A stretch of 64,000 nt of DNA from Atrina japonica. Lineage: Eukaryota > Mollusca > Bivalvia > Pterioida > Pinnidae. A model generated the notes under the pieces. That model was not told where the DNA came from and did not search any database. It was given only the letters and a program-made list of their open reading frames with translations. The translations under genes were made by a program, and so were the position numbers. Location of the stretch: the NCBI GenBank assembly GCA_030159075.1, contig BROG01000439.1:221501-285500 (forward strand), read 5' to 3'. Shown piece after piece: positions 1 through 63,439 of the stretch (positions are counted from its first letter, which is position 1; the number at the start of each line of letters is the position of its first letter).

Positions 1-473
1 ACAACTGATATAGGCAGTATATGCCGGATACGTGACATCTGATATAGGCAGTATATGTCGGATACGTGACAACTGATATAGGCAATATATGTCAGATACG
101 TGACAACTGATATAGGCAATATATGTCGGATACGTGACAACTGATATAGGCAATATATGCCGGATACCTGACATCTGATATAGGCAATATATGCCGGATA
201 CGTGACATCTGATATAGGCAATATATGCCGGATACGTGACAACAGATGTAGGCAATATATGCCGGATACGTGACATCTGATAAAGGCAATATATGCTGGA
301 TACGTGACAACTGATATAGGCAATATATGCCGAATACGTGACATCTTATAAAGGCAATATATGCCGGATACGTGGCAACTGATATAGGCAATATATGACG
401 GATACGTGACATCTGATATAGGCAGTATATGCCGGATACGTGACAACTGATATAGGCAATATATATAGGATAT
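1..473. repeat. 34-bp minisatellite, about 14 copies
   Basis: Head-to-tail 34-bp units with core GATATAGGCAATATATGCC and alternating ACAACT/ACATCT starts; cut by the left window edge. Units abut without spacers, so this is not a CRISPR array. The minus-strand open frame across it is a by-product of the repeat. Confidence 0.95.
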
Positions 474-905
474 GTAAAAATGTCTACGGTAATATAACTT
501 TTTCAGCCTTTCTAATCAAAGTTTTGTTGTAATAGGGGATATTTTCTTATCTAAATGAAAGCATGTATACCTTTAAATTCAAATTAGTTTTTTATTTACA
601 AATGTTGGATTTCAAGTGAAAAAAGAAAGCTTATATTTACCCAAACTTTTCACTGAATTGTAAATCTTTATTGTAACAAATTCTCCAGTTTGCCCCCTGT
701 CAATTTCCATTCTTGTTAAGGTGTAAATGAAATTGCTATGTATATACAATAATAAATAGATAAGCAGAAAATTATTTCATATGCGAATTGTTGATGAACT
801 CTATATCTCTTGCAAATCAATATATAGGTATTTCGCCATATTATAGGCAATGAATTTGTATTTTGGAGTTAACCGTGTTGTGTTTGAAATTGTTCCTGCG
901 TAAAC

Positions 906-1068
906 CAAATATGATATAGTACCGGGTATTTCTATCAAATATGATATAGTACCAGGTATTTCTAACAAATATGACATTATACCGGTTATTTCTATCAAAT
1001 ATGACATTATACCGGGTATTTCTATCAAATATGACATTATACCGGGTATTTCTATCAAAATGATATTA
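906..1068. repeat. 30-bp minisatellite, about 5 copies
   Basis: Units of CAAATATGACATTATACCGG plus GTATTTCTAT, with small variations. A short foldback with TTTCCACTTTTCGG ends follows at 1075-1190. Confidence 0.9.
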
Positions 1069-1074
1069 TATTTC

Positions 1075-1190
1075 TATCATATTTCCACTTTTTGGAATAC
1101 CAGAGGTTTTACAAAAAGTGGAAATAAATTATCATATTTCCACTTTTCGGTAAATTCATTTCCACTTTTCGGTAAAGCCCCTGGTAAATC
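1075..1190. mobile_element. Short foldback element (MITE-like)
   Basis: ATATTTCCACTTTTTGG is inverted as AAAAAGTGGAAAT, with a further direct copy, TTTCCACTTTTCGGTAAAG. No coding capacity. Confidence 0.45.
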
Positions 1191-1933
1191 TATCAGAACA
1201 TCACATACATGTTTTATTTCAGAGTTTGAATGTTAATGTTTTCCTTGTTGTCCTGGGAAAGGGGGACAGTACTTTTGTAAAAAAAAAAAAAAAACCCAAG
1301 GGAAATGTGTACCATGGCCAGTATGAAAAATATTTATTTGACTGCTTAGAAACCAATCTTTCGGAGGTTAAGGTTATGTTATGCTTATTGGTGATTTAAA
1401 TAGCCGAATATGCACCTAAAACAAATAAAGGGATTATATTGTGTCTGCCTCGGTATCGAAAACCTGTTTGATGTTTGTATTCGATGTGAGTGGAATTTTG
1501 CCACACTGTGTGCCATACGACAAAATAGAGAATTATTCTGACAAGAAGACATTATACATTGTGTAAAACAATAGGTTTGAGGGTATGTAACGACAGATTG
1601 AGTGGTTTTAACCTTATTTCAAAACTGTCAATGCGAGATTTAAATTAATAGTCTTACCATTACCTTGTACCATTTTCATTGAATTGAACAAACAATGGAA
1701 GAATACTTTTATCTGTGAATATAGAACCTCTGGGAAAATTCAAAACAATGTGATGTATTAAATATTAATCAAGATATTCCGTGAATCATATTACAAACGG
1801 AGTTGTTAATGTCGACCAGGTTGTACAGAAATTATCGATATAAGATAATATTTTAATTCATTTTGTTGTAAATCGCTTAAAAGGCAATATGATACCCAAA
1901 TACGTCGATGTACATACTAAAGAGTCATAGTTC

Positions 1934-2096
1934 GCATAGGCATCGGAAGCAAATTGAAAGTAGGGGGGCTAAACCAACTTTAAACACACACACACGCCAG
2001 AAACGTCTGGGGGCTAAGCCCCAATTTTCAACACCTATGTCTATCTTTGCAAAAAAGCCCCCCCCCCCCCCCGCCCCCGGTTCCGACGCCTATGGT
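1934..2096. mobile_element. About 163-bp MITE-like element with 15-bp terminal inverted repeats
   Basis: Starts GCATAGGCATCGGAA and ends TTCCGACGCCTATGG, inverted with one or two mismatches. The inside holds CA and poly-C runs and two GGGGGCTAAG-like blocks. The apparent open frames here are not credible. Confidence 0.6.
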
Positions 2097-2099
2097 TCG

Positions 2100-4325
2100 A
2101 TAACCACTGCATTGGAAGTAAATAACATCAGTGTGGGAGTTTAAAGCCCCGTGACCACTCAATCTCGCTAACAAGATATATAGTAAAAAATTGTTTGATT
2201 GACACTTGATACAATTTGTGTACATATACTGCCAGAAAACTAGAAACAAACATGTTGTAGACACCTCTGATAAGTGATAGCCAGTGTACTATTTTCAACT
2301 GTTAAATCAATACGAAAATTACATAGAACATGGATGTTAGTCAATTAATGGGAAGTATGTCATCGATGATTACATCAAAATTGAAAATTGCATTTCTGTG
2401 AATATCCTGTAACAACTTTCAAGTTTAGAAATTAAAAACAAAAACAAGTAGTATTTTCCGACCAGTTTGATAAACAACGACTCCACGATAGAGTAGAAGC
2501 TTAATCCTTTACAGGGGTGGAGAATCTTGGATAAAAGTGCAAAGTAGGGTGGCTAATTACTGGTGCGTTATCAGCTTCTTTTCACTCCTTACAGCATGCC
2601 GATGCTATGTGTTTCTGATCCTATTAATATTAGATTCAATCTCCTGGTGGAGTGGACTCTTGTGAACGTTTCTTGACCTGGACGAGTTGTCTATGAACTT
2701 TTTATTTGAGGTCATCACTTCAAACAGAGTCCAACTAATTTTTTTCTACTTTAACACTCGTATCACTCACAAACAAAGCAACATACAGAGGTGTATTTTT
2801 GTGAACTTAATATAGAAAGATTATCAGTTAAGATAAAATTTACACTGTGATTGAGCGTAAACGGGTGGTCATGGGCATTCAACGCTGATCGCACGTGTGA
2901 AAAGGTTGAGAACAAGAGATTGTATAAGACATATAAAAGGAAATTAGAAGAGTGTACTTTAGATTTGAAGGGAATAGTCTTAGTCAAAATTATTTAAGGA
3001 TGACCTTCTGTTTGATTACGTCATAGATACATTAGGGGAGATAACTTTGAAATACAACAAATTTGATATCGTCAGAAGTATAAAGAGGTATTATTTTGAT
3101 GATGTCTGTTTAATGAAAATAGCAGTTCAAGGTATTTTGGTAAGATGAGGACAATGGTAGATGTTACAGAAAGGTTGTTTGCTATGGTAACAAAATAAAA
3201 GGATGTGATTGGTCAAAATTTTGATATTATCAGATTTTCATGAAAAATGGTACTTTGGGGTATGTTTGTATTACGAATTCAATGGCAGATGTTATGAAAA
3301 TGTCAGTTGGTATGGCAACAAAATAAAGGCCACCGATTGGTCAAAACAAAGATATTTTCAGATTTTACTCTTTACATCATGTATTGGCAATGTGGCGGTA
3401 CTATTTCTCTCAAAAAAGAGGGGCTGTTACTTAGCCGCGCATACTGAAAATTAACATGGCTAGATATCTATTTCTTTTGTTTAAACAATATTTAACAAAT
3501 AGTATTAATAAAAGAAACCTGTTAGACTAGTTTTACACAAATTCTTATTTTACCATTGCTCTTTATATTGTGTATTGGCACAATTTTTTGAAAAAAAAAA
3601 CCAAACAAAAACCAAGGCGTTGGGGTATTACTAAGCCGAAATATACTGAAATCTAATATGGATAAATATTTGTTTCTTTTACTTACACAAAATATTTTAT
3701 GTTGTATTAATGAAAGAAACCTGTAAAACTAGTTTTGCACACATTTTATTTGGTTATATCTATTTATTTATGCAATGGAGCTATATTTTCCTCTGCCAAA
3801 ATACAATATAGGATACCCCAGATAGGCTACTGTCTTTGTATGCTAGTGCTTATTTTGAAGAAAATTCATTGTTTTGACCAAAAAAATAAATTTTGTATCG
3901 GTCAATGCCCAAAATTATGTTGATATGTCAAAATTGCTGGTGTCATATATGAATTCATTGATTTCCTTTTTGTACAGTTTTGTAAGGATATTACACATCA
4001 ACGTCACATCGATGTAAAAAAATATATATAGATAGCACCTGCTTGTTTGCTTTAAGATAGTACGTTTTAGGTATATTCCGTGAAAAAAAGAAAGAATTGT
4101 GTATGATGAGTATTGGCTGCATTGTTAAAGGCGAAATTCAATTAATGAAGTTGATAATTCACGAAATTATTTTTAAAGAGAATTTTAAAGACATATTTGC
4201 ACCTTTTTGTCGAACCTTTATATTTGTTTTTTTCTTTTTCAAACAGGATATGTTTCTGAAGCGTATACGTAGAGAGTTTCGATGGACTACGTTAAAACAC
4301 AGTCAAGTGATAAACATATAGGGAG
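2100..4325. other. Intergenic stretch, no gene recognised; contains a roughly 190-bp tandem duplication
   Basis: AT-rich with short random frames only. About 3365-3550 and 3545-3760 are diverged copies sharing GAAACCTGT..ACTAGTTTT and TACTGAAA..TAACATGG/TAATATGG blocks. A related partial unit with GCTATGGTAACAAAATAAA is at 3180-3240. Confidence 0.6.
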
Positions 4326-4329
4326 CATC

Positions 4330-5850
4330 AAACCTAACAGCGTCCTTGGGACGTTCCGAGTGTCATGGACAGCCATACTTCCTACAAACTATGTGGTATA
4401 TATCGGATAGATAGAAATATGAATGTAAGAGGTATTCTTATTGGCACCAATAACGACCACCTTAGCTTATTGAGACCGGAACTGCACGCATATACACCGA
4501 CCGTAACATCGTTTGGGCAAAGCTCTATAGTAAAATCCATATAACTTGGCGGGTTGGAGTCTTGTGAACCCTTTCATGACCTGGGCGAGTTTAAATTTTA
4601 GGTAATAAAGCATAATATTAAAATTATATTGACTGGAGTAATTTTCCTACTTGTCACCATACATAAGACAGTAACCAGTGAGGAATAAAACGTTTTCCCC
4701 GTGCAGCTTGTCATAACCGAAAAGTGAGTAGAATCATCCGTATGATAATCAAAAGGTTACTCCGCCCCGCCATCTTATGTGAATCGGACAATACCAAAAC
4801 CTAAAGCTCGCTTCATACTATCATCCGAAAATGAAACCAACACGTTCATAGCCCGGAGAGAGTTAGTACCATTATGGATGCATCCGCGGATATAAGCAGT
4901 GACTTCAACCTATCTGGATGGAACTAGAAGTTATTTGAAACCTGGTGCAATCTACCCTGGCAATCATTACAAGTTCTCAGATATTCTTGATAACAACGGT
5001 CTTGAACAACTGGTGGACAAACCAACTAGAGGACCCAATACGCTTGATTTAGAAATCAGAAACAATACATCACGTTTAACCAGTTCAAAATTGGTGGGAA
5101 ATCCAGACCATGACATTGTCTTCAGAGGTGGATAAGAACCACTTCACAGGAAGCAGAATCCAAGGAATATTCCATATACATGTATACCTTAGACTTGTTC
5201 CGAGTTAAGACAAGCGTACTAGAGATACACAGAGAACATATTAAAATGCACTGTGTACGAAACGCTTCTATGTCAACATCAAACAGTATTGACATCAATG
5301 GCATGGCACCACTCAGGAATGACGAAACTCATAAGCCAGGTTACTTTACGCAGCAAGTCGTTCCAGACTGCATTCTCAACAGAAGACATAGATGAATTCA
5401 GGAGTCGTTCCGACATGACGGACATTTGCTGCAAACCCGTGCAACATGTAATGACCAGCCATGTTATGAACCATGTTGATCGGCACATCATAGTACATGT
5501 ATAACTTCTGCAACATGGATTTCGTAGTAGATCTTTTTAAATTCGAAGAAGATATTATACTCAACAGAAGCAACGGTAAACACGCGGGTATACTGATAGC
5601 TTACTTCTACATAACTTTTCATAAGATTATCCAAAGTTTGTTAGTAAATATGACGGATCACTATAGCATCCGAGGGAAACACAACCGGTGAATAGAGAGC
5701 TTCTTCCTGTATCGGTTTCAGTCATTAGTAGTGGAAGGTGAGCGCTCCTTTTGCATAGATGTTGAATCCAGTGTCTCCCAAGAGACATTTAAGACATGCC
5801 TGAAGGAATTAAGATAACTGTCCGTCTATTCGCAGTCGTTCATATTGATA
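4330..5850 (+). pseudogene. Decayed non-LTR retrotransposon (LINE), endonuclease plus reverse transcriptase
   Basis: Fragments in shifting frames follow LINE order. The endonuclease has GILIGTNND (about 4430), NIVWAKL (4505), the GDFNL-like DFNLSGWN (about 4900) and [18 protein letters not shown]...PDHDIVF (to 5120). The reverse transcriptase has KLIS..SFQTAFSTED (5310-5390), CCKPVQHVMTSHVMNHVDRH (5425-5480), LLQHGFR, ILLNRSNGKHA-like text, YSIRGKHNR*IESFF, and RLFAVVHID (about 5830). Frameshifts, stops and missing catalytic acidic residues (FAVV where FADD is expected) show it is dead. Family probably CR1- or Rex-like; this is an inference from motif memory. Confidence 0.75.
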
Positions 5851-5865
5851 CATATGTGAAGTTTT

Positions 5866-6208
5866 TTTAAAGGGACATTAGCTGTGTTTACCAAAAACAA
5901 ATTATTTCGATTTTTTTCTACTTTTACTACCTGTAATTGATGTTTAATAACAAATAAGGGTATACACAGGCATAAAAATATTATATTCCCATATATTTGG
6001 TGAAAATAAGGTCAGCCCCAATGTGTTATGCATATACAAATATGTAGTAAGTTTACATTAACCGATTGCTAATGAAAAAATTGCCAAATTGAGTTTTTAA
6101 GAATTTAGGAATTGTATGCCTGTGTTTATCTCATTTTTATATCAATCGAAGTAGTAAAAGAGGAAAGATTTTTTAAAAATAATAAAACACTGCTAGTGCC
6201 CATTTAAT
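5866..6208. mobile_element. About 340-bp palindromic MITE, family A, inserted in the LINE
   Basis: Left end AAAGGGACATTAGCTGTG, right end CACTGCTAGTGCCCATTT, inverted. The internal arms also mirror (TATTCCCATATATTTGG, TTTTTCTACTTTTACTAC). A second copy lies in TRRAP intron 42 (about 47225-47582), ending CAGCTAATGCCCCTTTAAGG. Confidence 0.75.
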
Positions 6209-6214
6209 TATGGT

Positions 6215-6370
6215 AGCAAAGTATTGGGGTTGATACCTGGAGAAGATGTAGAGTGGGTACATACAGATTTCTGTGGGCGTGTCTTAAATGTAAGAAGAAT
6301 TATTCCTAACTACATGTATATGGTAAATTCGGAATTAGGAAGAGTCCTATTGCAAGAAAAATATCAATGT
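6215..6370 (+). pseudogene. Probable 3' end of a decayed LINE ORF
   Basis: One frame reads VHTDFCGRVLNVRRIIPNYM then VNSELGRVLLQEKY. The ELGR motif resembles the C-terminal tail of some invertebrate LINE ORF2 proteins. It lies just past the MITE that interrupts the LINE at 5850, so it may be the same copy. Confidence 0.4.
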
Positions 6371-7239
6371 AAGCACATTTGATAAAAACACTAACTACAA
6401 AAAATCGTTTTCTCAAATTAATTTATTTTTGGGTATTTATAGCTGAGAATTATCATATCAAGACACATACCAAAGTATTAATCGTCAGACAATACATAAA
6501 TCTGGTAAACATTGGACAAATCCGGATCGAAAAAAAAAATCCAGAGGTAGGATCAGGTGCCATGGAGGGGTAAGCATTCCCTGTTGCCTGGTCACATCCG
6601 CCTCGAGTCCACAATCTAATACATATGAAATAAGTGAGGAATGAATCCTCGTCAACTTTGCTTATGACGATTCAACAACCACTATCGAAGAAGAGACCAA
6701 ACATTTCGGTCAATGAAACATTGTAATTGCAAACGAGGTCATTGTACCAACCATAATATTTGCAAAATGTTGACACTTAACGCGATTCCTGATATTCATG
6801 TAAAATCTACTTATTATTAAATAGTTTGCCTCATTATATGAAATATTCACATTTTGAACACGCCCTGAATATCGGACCATCTGTGAAATATAAAAACCAT
6901 ATTCAGGCGAAAAAGGGGTATATATGGAAAGTTGATTAAAGCAAACCGAAATCATCACGTTTGTCGTATAGTTTGGTCGTTAATTTCCCTTCTGTGCTTA
7001 CAGTCAGTAAAATGTCTAAGTATGAAGCGTATATGCTCGATTCGGTGTTGTCGTTAAAATTGACAGAGCATCGTCAAATCATTTATATCTAAATGTCAAT
7101 TAAAGGCCGTGAATGGCTTTTTCTCCTTTTGGTTCAAAATTTTCTAAATGAAGTCTGCATCACATTGAGTAAAGGAATAGGCCGACCAATAAAGGGCACA
7201 ATTGGTTCTCATTGGAATGCCGATGGTTTGCTAAAAAGT

Positions 7240-7395
7240 CTGGGCCCGGCACCATAAGACTTAATAATTTACTTAAGTCTGAGAATATTCTGATTTTGGC
7301 CTGCTTAGCCACGCAGATAAATATCAGTATTTGCCAAAGTTTAGTAAAATTTTTAAATTAAGTAATTCTTACGTTTTATGGTGCTAGACCCTGGT
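7240..7395. mobile_element. About 155-bp foldback MITE
   Basis: GGCCCGGCACCATAAGACTT near the left end is inverted as TACGTTTTATGGTGCTAGACC at the right end; inner arms AATTTACTTAAG and TTAAGTAATT also pair. Confidence 0.7.
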
Positions 7396-10245
7396 CTCAA
7401 AATACAACAGACGTATATGTTTATTTTCAATTAGAAACCCAAACGTTTTTATATCAACTTCTGTGTAATCTGCGTTGAATCAGAGTGTTGTTGGACGAAA
7501 AAAGTGTCATGCTCAACTACAAATTAGTAAAAAGTTGTTGGGGTTTAGTTGTTTGTTTGTTTGTTTTGTTTTGTTTGTTTGGTTTTTTTTTTTGGTTTTT
7601 TTTTGTGTTTTTTTTTTTTGAGGGGTTGGATATTATTTTCCTGTCAGATGCTATACACTCGTATAATACGTCTAGCATATACTGAAGACCTGTAATACTA
7701 ATATACAAGAAATAAATAAAATAAAGGAGGATATATTTTCCCCTTGCAAAACTCCAAGCCTGGTTATTTAGAAAAAATCCAGACCGATTACCATTTACAA
7801 AAATTTATGATTTTATTTTGTTATACAGTGATTTCAAAATTCGAAGTATCATACCCCTTATTCGTAACTCGTCATAACTTAAAATTATCAACAGTACCAA
7901 ATGTGATCCCTAAACAACAATGTAAGCTAAACTTTTTGATAAATACATGTATTTGTTTAGCACTGTTCAGAACCAAATATTTAATCTTCATTTAAGACCA
8001 AATTGTGTGTCTTATACCTCTAAACTGAAGTCTCATATTAACTGGTCAACCTCTATGGCCACATTTAGACTTGCCCAAATCAATAAATAAAATGGTCTAC
8101 TCTCAAAATTCAGGTGTGAACAAGTTAACATTAACCCTAAAATTATTTTGAAATTAGATTCTTAATATACACTCCTGATTTCTGACCATGGACTTTAGCA
8201 TTCTTTGAAATAGGTGAGTCCAAATATAGCTACTGGGGACAAGAGTTAAAACTGGAGATACAGAGTTGACCTGAATTGATCCTAAGGGATGGTATAATTA
8301 ATGCCTGTATTATTTGTAGGTTCAGCTGTACCGTCCTTCTTACGGTTGGTACATGTAGGCCTACATGTAATTATATGAGTGCATTATGTAGATCATTTCT
8401 GGAGAATACCCACTAGACATTGAAAATAGACTGTAAAAATAGTAAAAGTTGACATATAAAATTAATTAAATACTCATTTGGTATTCAATCAAATGTGTGG
8501 TTTTGTTGTTGTTGTTATTTTGTTTGTTTGTTGTTTTTTGTTTTTTGTTGTTGTTGTTTTTTTTTTGCTTTTTGATCTCATATCATCTTTCTTTTTTAAC
8601 AATATTTATTTACGGCGTCTCCAGCAAATACATGTATTATTTTAAATGTTTGTTATCATAGTTACATTATATTTCAAGATTGGTACGACCATTAAATGCC
8701 ACCAGATACGGATTATCGTATATAGTTTAAACTAAATATGTGCGTTATTTTATCCACTACAAAACTGCGGCAAATATAGTAAAATCGAAAAAAAAAAGAC
8801 ATTGCTTCCACCATCCTGATTAACAACAATATCGCCGGTATAATCAATATCAGATATAGGTGTTTGTCAATACTGACATGTTTAATTGCATTACTTGTTC
8901 ATTCCATCGCCTTTTATGTGTGTTGATAAATAGCTCTGGTAATCCAAAAAAAAAAAATAATAATTATGATAACCCCCCCCCCCCCCCCAAAAAAAAAAAA
9001 AAAAACAACCCAACCCCCCAAAAAACAAAAACAAAAACAACTCTGTACCCAGGGAATCACATAGGCGTGGAAATCATAATATCCGTATGCGGGGAACAAC
9101 ATTTTCAAAACATTGACCGGGTGGGAATTAGATCGAGTAAAGGTATCAATCAGGGACATGTTATATATTAAATCCCTGTATACTTACTTTTAACTTTCAA
9201 AGCAATGATTTTTAATCAATTCACCTACATGTACGAAATCGTACGTGATGAGTTTTTGTATACTTTTCTGCTTTATTTATTCAGTTCATAAAAAATTTAT
9301 ACTGTCATCAACATCCCCTCTAATATCATATTTTATCCCATCTATTCACATCGCTTTGAAATTACTGTGATCCCCGCATCTTGGCCTCAAATCTTGTTGC
9401 CATTTCACCCCATTTTAAGCCTCTACTTGTCATCCCATGAGGCAAACTCCTCAAATTTGAAGGTTAACATTTTTATGCATTTTCGATATAATATTTGTAA
9501 ATTTGTCGATAAATATGTATCATTGATGATATGAATAATATATTTACAATTAAAAGCATCCACAAAAGACAAATAATTACTTCAAATCAGAAAGAAAAAA
9601 TCCTGCCACAAGATGGCAGTGTAAGAAAATCCATAACTGCAAAAACCTTACTCGGTGTACATGAAACTTCCTGTGATAAATTATTCTAAGTCTTGTAATT
9701 TTACCCCAAATCATCGTTTGCGTTTATGCAAAATCATTTTAAAACATTTTGACTAAAAGGAAATATTTTTAAGGAAAAGCTCTGTCCCAGAAGCACGAAC
9801 AATTTTTGGGGTCTTTGAAAAGACCTGTAAGGTTTTGGATTTTATTTTGTTGTTTCCGGTTCCTAGCAATTTCATTGTGAAGAAGCGGTGAAAAATGTGG
9901 TCATATACTCCAAAATTATCGTTCAACTTTACTCGGCGTAAGCTAGATCTCATCCAAAATTTCTAATCAGAGGTAAAGTAAATAGAAATTACAATGTGCA
10001 TTGTGTATATGATAGAATTAATGTAGGCTGACTTGTTGAGTTTTGTGCCGGTGGGAGGAGAAACTCTGAAACTAGAAGGACCAGTGACAGTGTACAGAAG
10101 AGATGCTCCCTTCTCAGGCTTCTAACAAGCACCAAATTTACTTTATTTCATGTTAAAGGCTCAGCAAGTTGCTTATTCATTAATGTTAAAACAGAATATA
10201 TAAGTCCAACTGCAAGTCCCGTCCAGCAATGATAGGATGGAGGGG
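7396..10245. other. Intergenic stretch with homopolymer tracts, no gene recognised
   Basis: T/G-rich tracts at 7545-7620 and 8495-8570 and a poly-C/poly-A block at 8945-9045 create spurious frames. Nothing resembling a conserved protein or RNA was recognised. Confidence 0.6.
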
Positions 10246-10247
10246 TA

Positions 10248-10967
10248 GTGTTAATCCCTTTGGAGATTCTGTCGCGGCCGTTTTATCGTATTGCCTCGCC
10301 AGAATCCCTTGTCAGGCCTTCATAGTTTTATTTGGGAAAATCTGTGTTTCGGTGACCGGCTCGCTTGAAGAGAATTTCAAATAATGAATACCTGGATGGC
10401 AGTCAATCAGTAGGTCATCTATCGTTTCTAGACATATTTTTCTTTGAATCCAAACATTTTTTAAAATCCCAAATAGAAATTGAAATATCACATGTTTATT
10501 CCGACAGACACATACTTTTTGTCTGAGTTTGAATGGCAGACTAGTTTACGTCAGAGGCTATAGTCTGTTCTATGATTGCTCTTTGTAAGTTTGATAACAT
10601 TAACTGTGCTTTTCACAGGCTTATGAAAAGCAATCATAGAACAGACTATAGCTTCATTGCCAGTTGAGATGATCACGTGATGTAAACAAGTCAGTCATTC
10701 AAGCCCAGGCAAAAAGTATGTATCCGTCAGAATAAACATGTGATATTTCAGTTTCTATTTGGGATTTTAAACAAATTGTTTATTGGATTCAATAGATGAC
10801 CCACTAATTGACTGCCACTCAGGTATTTATTATTTAAATTCCTCTTGAAGTGAGTCGGTCACCGAAGCCCAGATTTTCCCCCAAAGAACCATGAAGGCTT
10901 TCAAGGGATTCTGGCAGGGCAATATGATAAAACGGCCATGACAGAATCCCCAAAGGGATTAGGGTTG
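10248..10967. mobile_element. 720-bp foldback element with arms of about 330 bp
   Basis: The left arm (10248-10580) is repeated inverted at 10629-10967 with scattered mismatches. Pairs include AATCCCTTTGGAGATTCTGT with ACAGAATCCCCAAAGGGATT, and CTATAGTCTGTTCTATGATTGCT with its complement. The loop is about 48 bp (10581-10628). No coding capacity; a nonautonomous foldback transposon is likely. Confidence 0.85.
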
Positions 10968-11005
10968 TGTTACAACAACATATATCACATGTACTGATGT
11001 ACAGT

Positions 11006-11822
11006 CGGGTCCGGTGGAGTTACGGTCCAGTGGAGTTGTGCAGCTCAAGTTTCCATGACGTAATTTAACTTTCACTTTATCTGAAGACATCTCCGTCTTG
11101 TGCACCAGATAACTATCCTGTGATTTTTAGAAAATTCATTCAAAGAAAAGAAAAGTAGTATCTACCCCTACTAAAAGCATTTCCCCAGTATAGGTTGTTA
11201 TTTTTGTTATTTTCACTGAAAGAATTGAATAATACTCAAATCTGTCATGCCTTGAAGTAATGTTTTAACTGAAAAGGTCTACTGCAGTATGAATATATTC
11301 AAGCAGCAGGAACTAGGTCAAGCCACTCAAGGGTACCGTAATCGAAAACAAGTAAAAAATTAAGAAATACCATTCCAATGAAACATCATATTTACTATTA
11401 AAAGAGCATAAAATGAGCTTTAAGATGCTCTTTGTTTATTTAAATGGTCTGACCAGATTAATTTATCCGAACGAAGCAGCAGTGATATCGACTGCAAGCC
11501 TGTTGTGATTGTGAAATGATGCAATCGGTATATATGTAAATGAGAATGGACCTCCATACTTATTGGACCTAGTTATAAAATGTAAACTACCCAGTTGTAT
11601 TCACTGCGCAACTCCACCGGATGTGGCAGCAGCCTTTGAAAACGGTTAGTTGGTATTTATTTTCACTTAGTGTTAAAAACGGAATTTTAAAATTGATTTT
11701 TACATATGCTTTGAATGATTATAAGGTAATCTTTTGTTTTGAAAAAAATGTGGATGTGATTGTGGTTTTAACCATATGTAAATCGACCGGTAAATGCTTA
11801 AGTGCACAACTCCATCGGACAG
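11006..11822. mobile_element. About 0.8-kb element bounded by double inverted repeats
   Basis: The left side has two direct copies of a GGTGGAGTTnnG motif (TCCGGTGGAGTTACGG, CCAGTGGAGTTGTGCA). The right side has two inverted copies (TGCGCAACTCCACCGGA at about 11606 and TGCACAACTCCATCGGA at about 11804). A 77-codon frame inside has no recognisable domain. Confidence 0.45.
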
Positions 11823-12189
11823 CATCGTACATGATTTACCATGTAGATCAGTAGATGTGTATATTCAAATATTGTAACTTTTTTAATGGTTTTTCAATGT
11901 TGACAGTAAATGTTCAGTTAAGGTAGTCTTAAGTGAAATGGCATGGGTGACTGAATATCACAGAACATTACCATAGAGAGTTGATGGTTTCGACATTTTG
12001 TTATTACTGTAATGAGAGAATACAATGTACATGTACTTTATTGGAAATTAGAGTAACAATGGCTTTGCAATCTCTAACTATTTATAAACATATTTAATAA
12101 GTGAGCTCTTTATGGTAAGGAGGTAGAAAATGAGCTGTACATGCATACAATTAAAATGTGACGTCATTTTGTGGGACAGGTATTGCTCT

Positions 12190-12633
12190 TGTGAGACCCG
12201 GAAGACTCCAGATAAATGCTATTTCCGGCATTTGTAAAACAATGAACTGTGCTCGCTTTTAAAGCATTGCCTTCAAGTAATATGAAATTACCAAATCTGA
12301 CTTTTCAGTTGTGCATCCATTTGTTCTTTTAACCACTGGATGATCGGTTTGGGATGTACAAGAAATAAAATATTGATTAAAATCTGCATGTAAAAACGAC
12401 AGTTCATGTTGCTTTAATTCATATTAAGAAACAATCCTCAGTTAAGAGACCATTTTGCTAATCAAAACCATTTTGGTCAGTCAGTCAAGTGGCCTTAATA
12501 TCAAGGTTCCATTGTATATTTACTCGTAATGTGATTCCATACATCTCAGGTTGAAATCTATATACTTTATTTAATATCAGTACGTTAATTATTTATCATT
12601 GATTTCAGCCTTTTAGCAGCAGTAGATTTCAAG
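12190..12633 (+). promoter_or_regulatory. Possible 5' flank or 5' UTR region of TRRAP
   Basis: CCGGAAG near 12208 and TTTCCGGC near 12231 resemble the ETS-type sites common in housekeeping promoters, and sit about 400 bp before the start codon. No TATA box is convincing. The acceptor at 12607-12608 implies an untranslated exon upstream; I could not place its donor. This is a weak inference. Confidence 0.2.

Positions 12634-63439
<50,806 letters not shown>

Noticed and set aside
1..473. CRISPR-like direct repeats
   Set aside because: 34-bp units abut with no unique spacers, and the window is animal DNA.
8860..9171. Frame over the poly-C/poly-A block
   Set aside because: Homopolymer artefact with proline and lysine runs.
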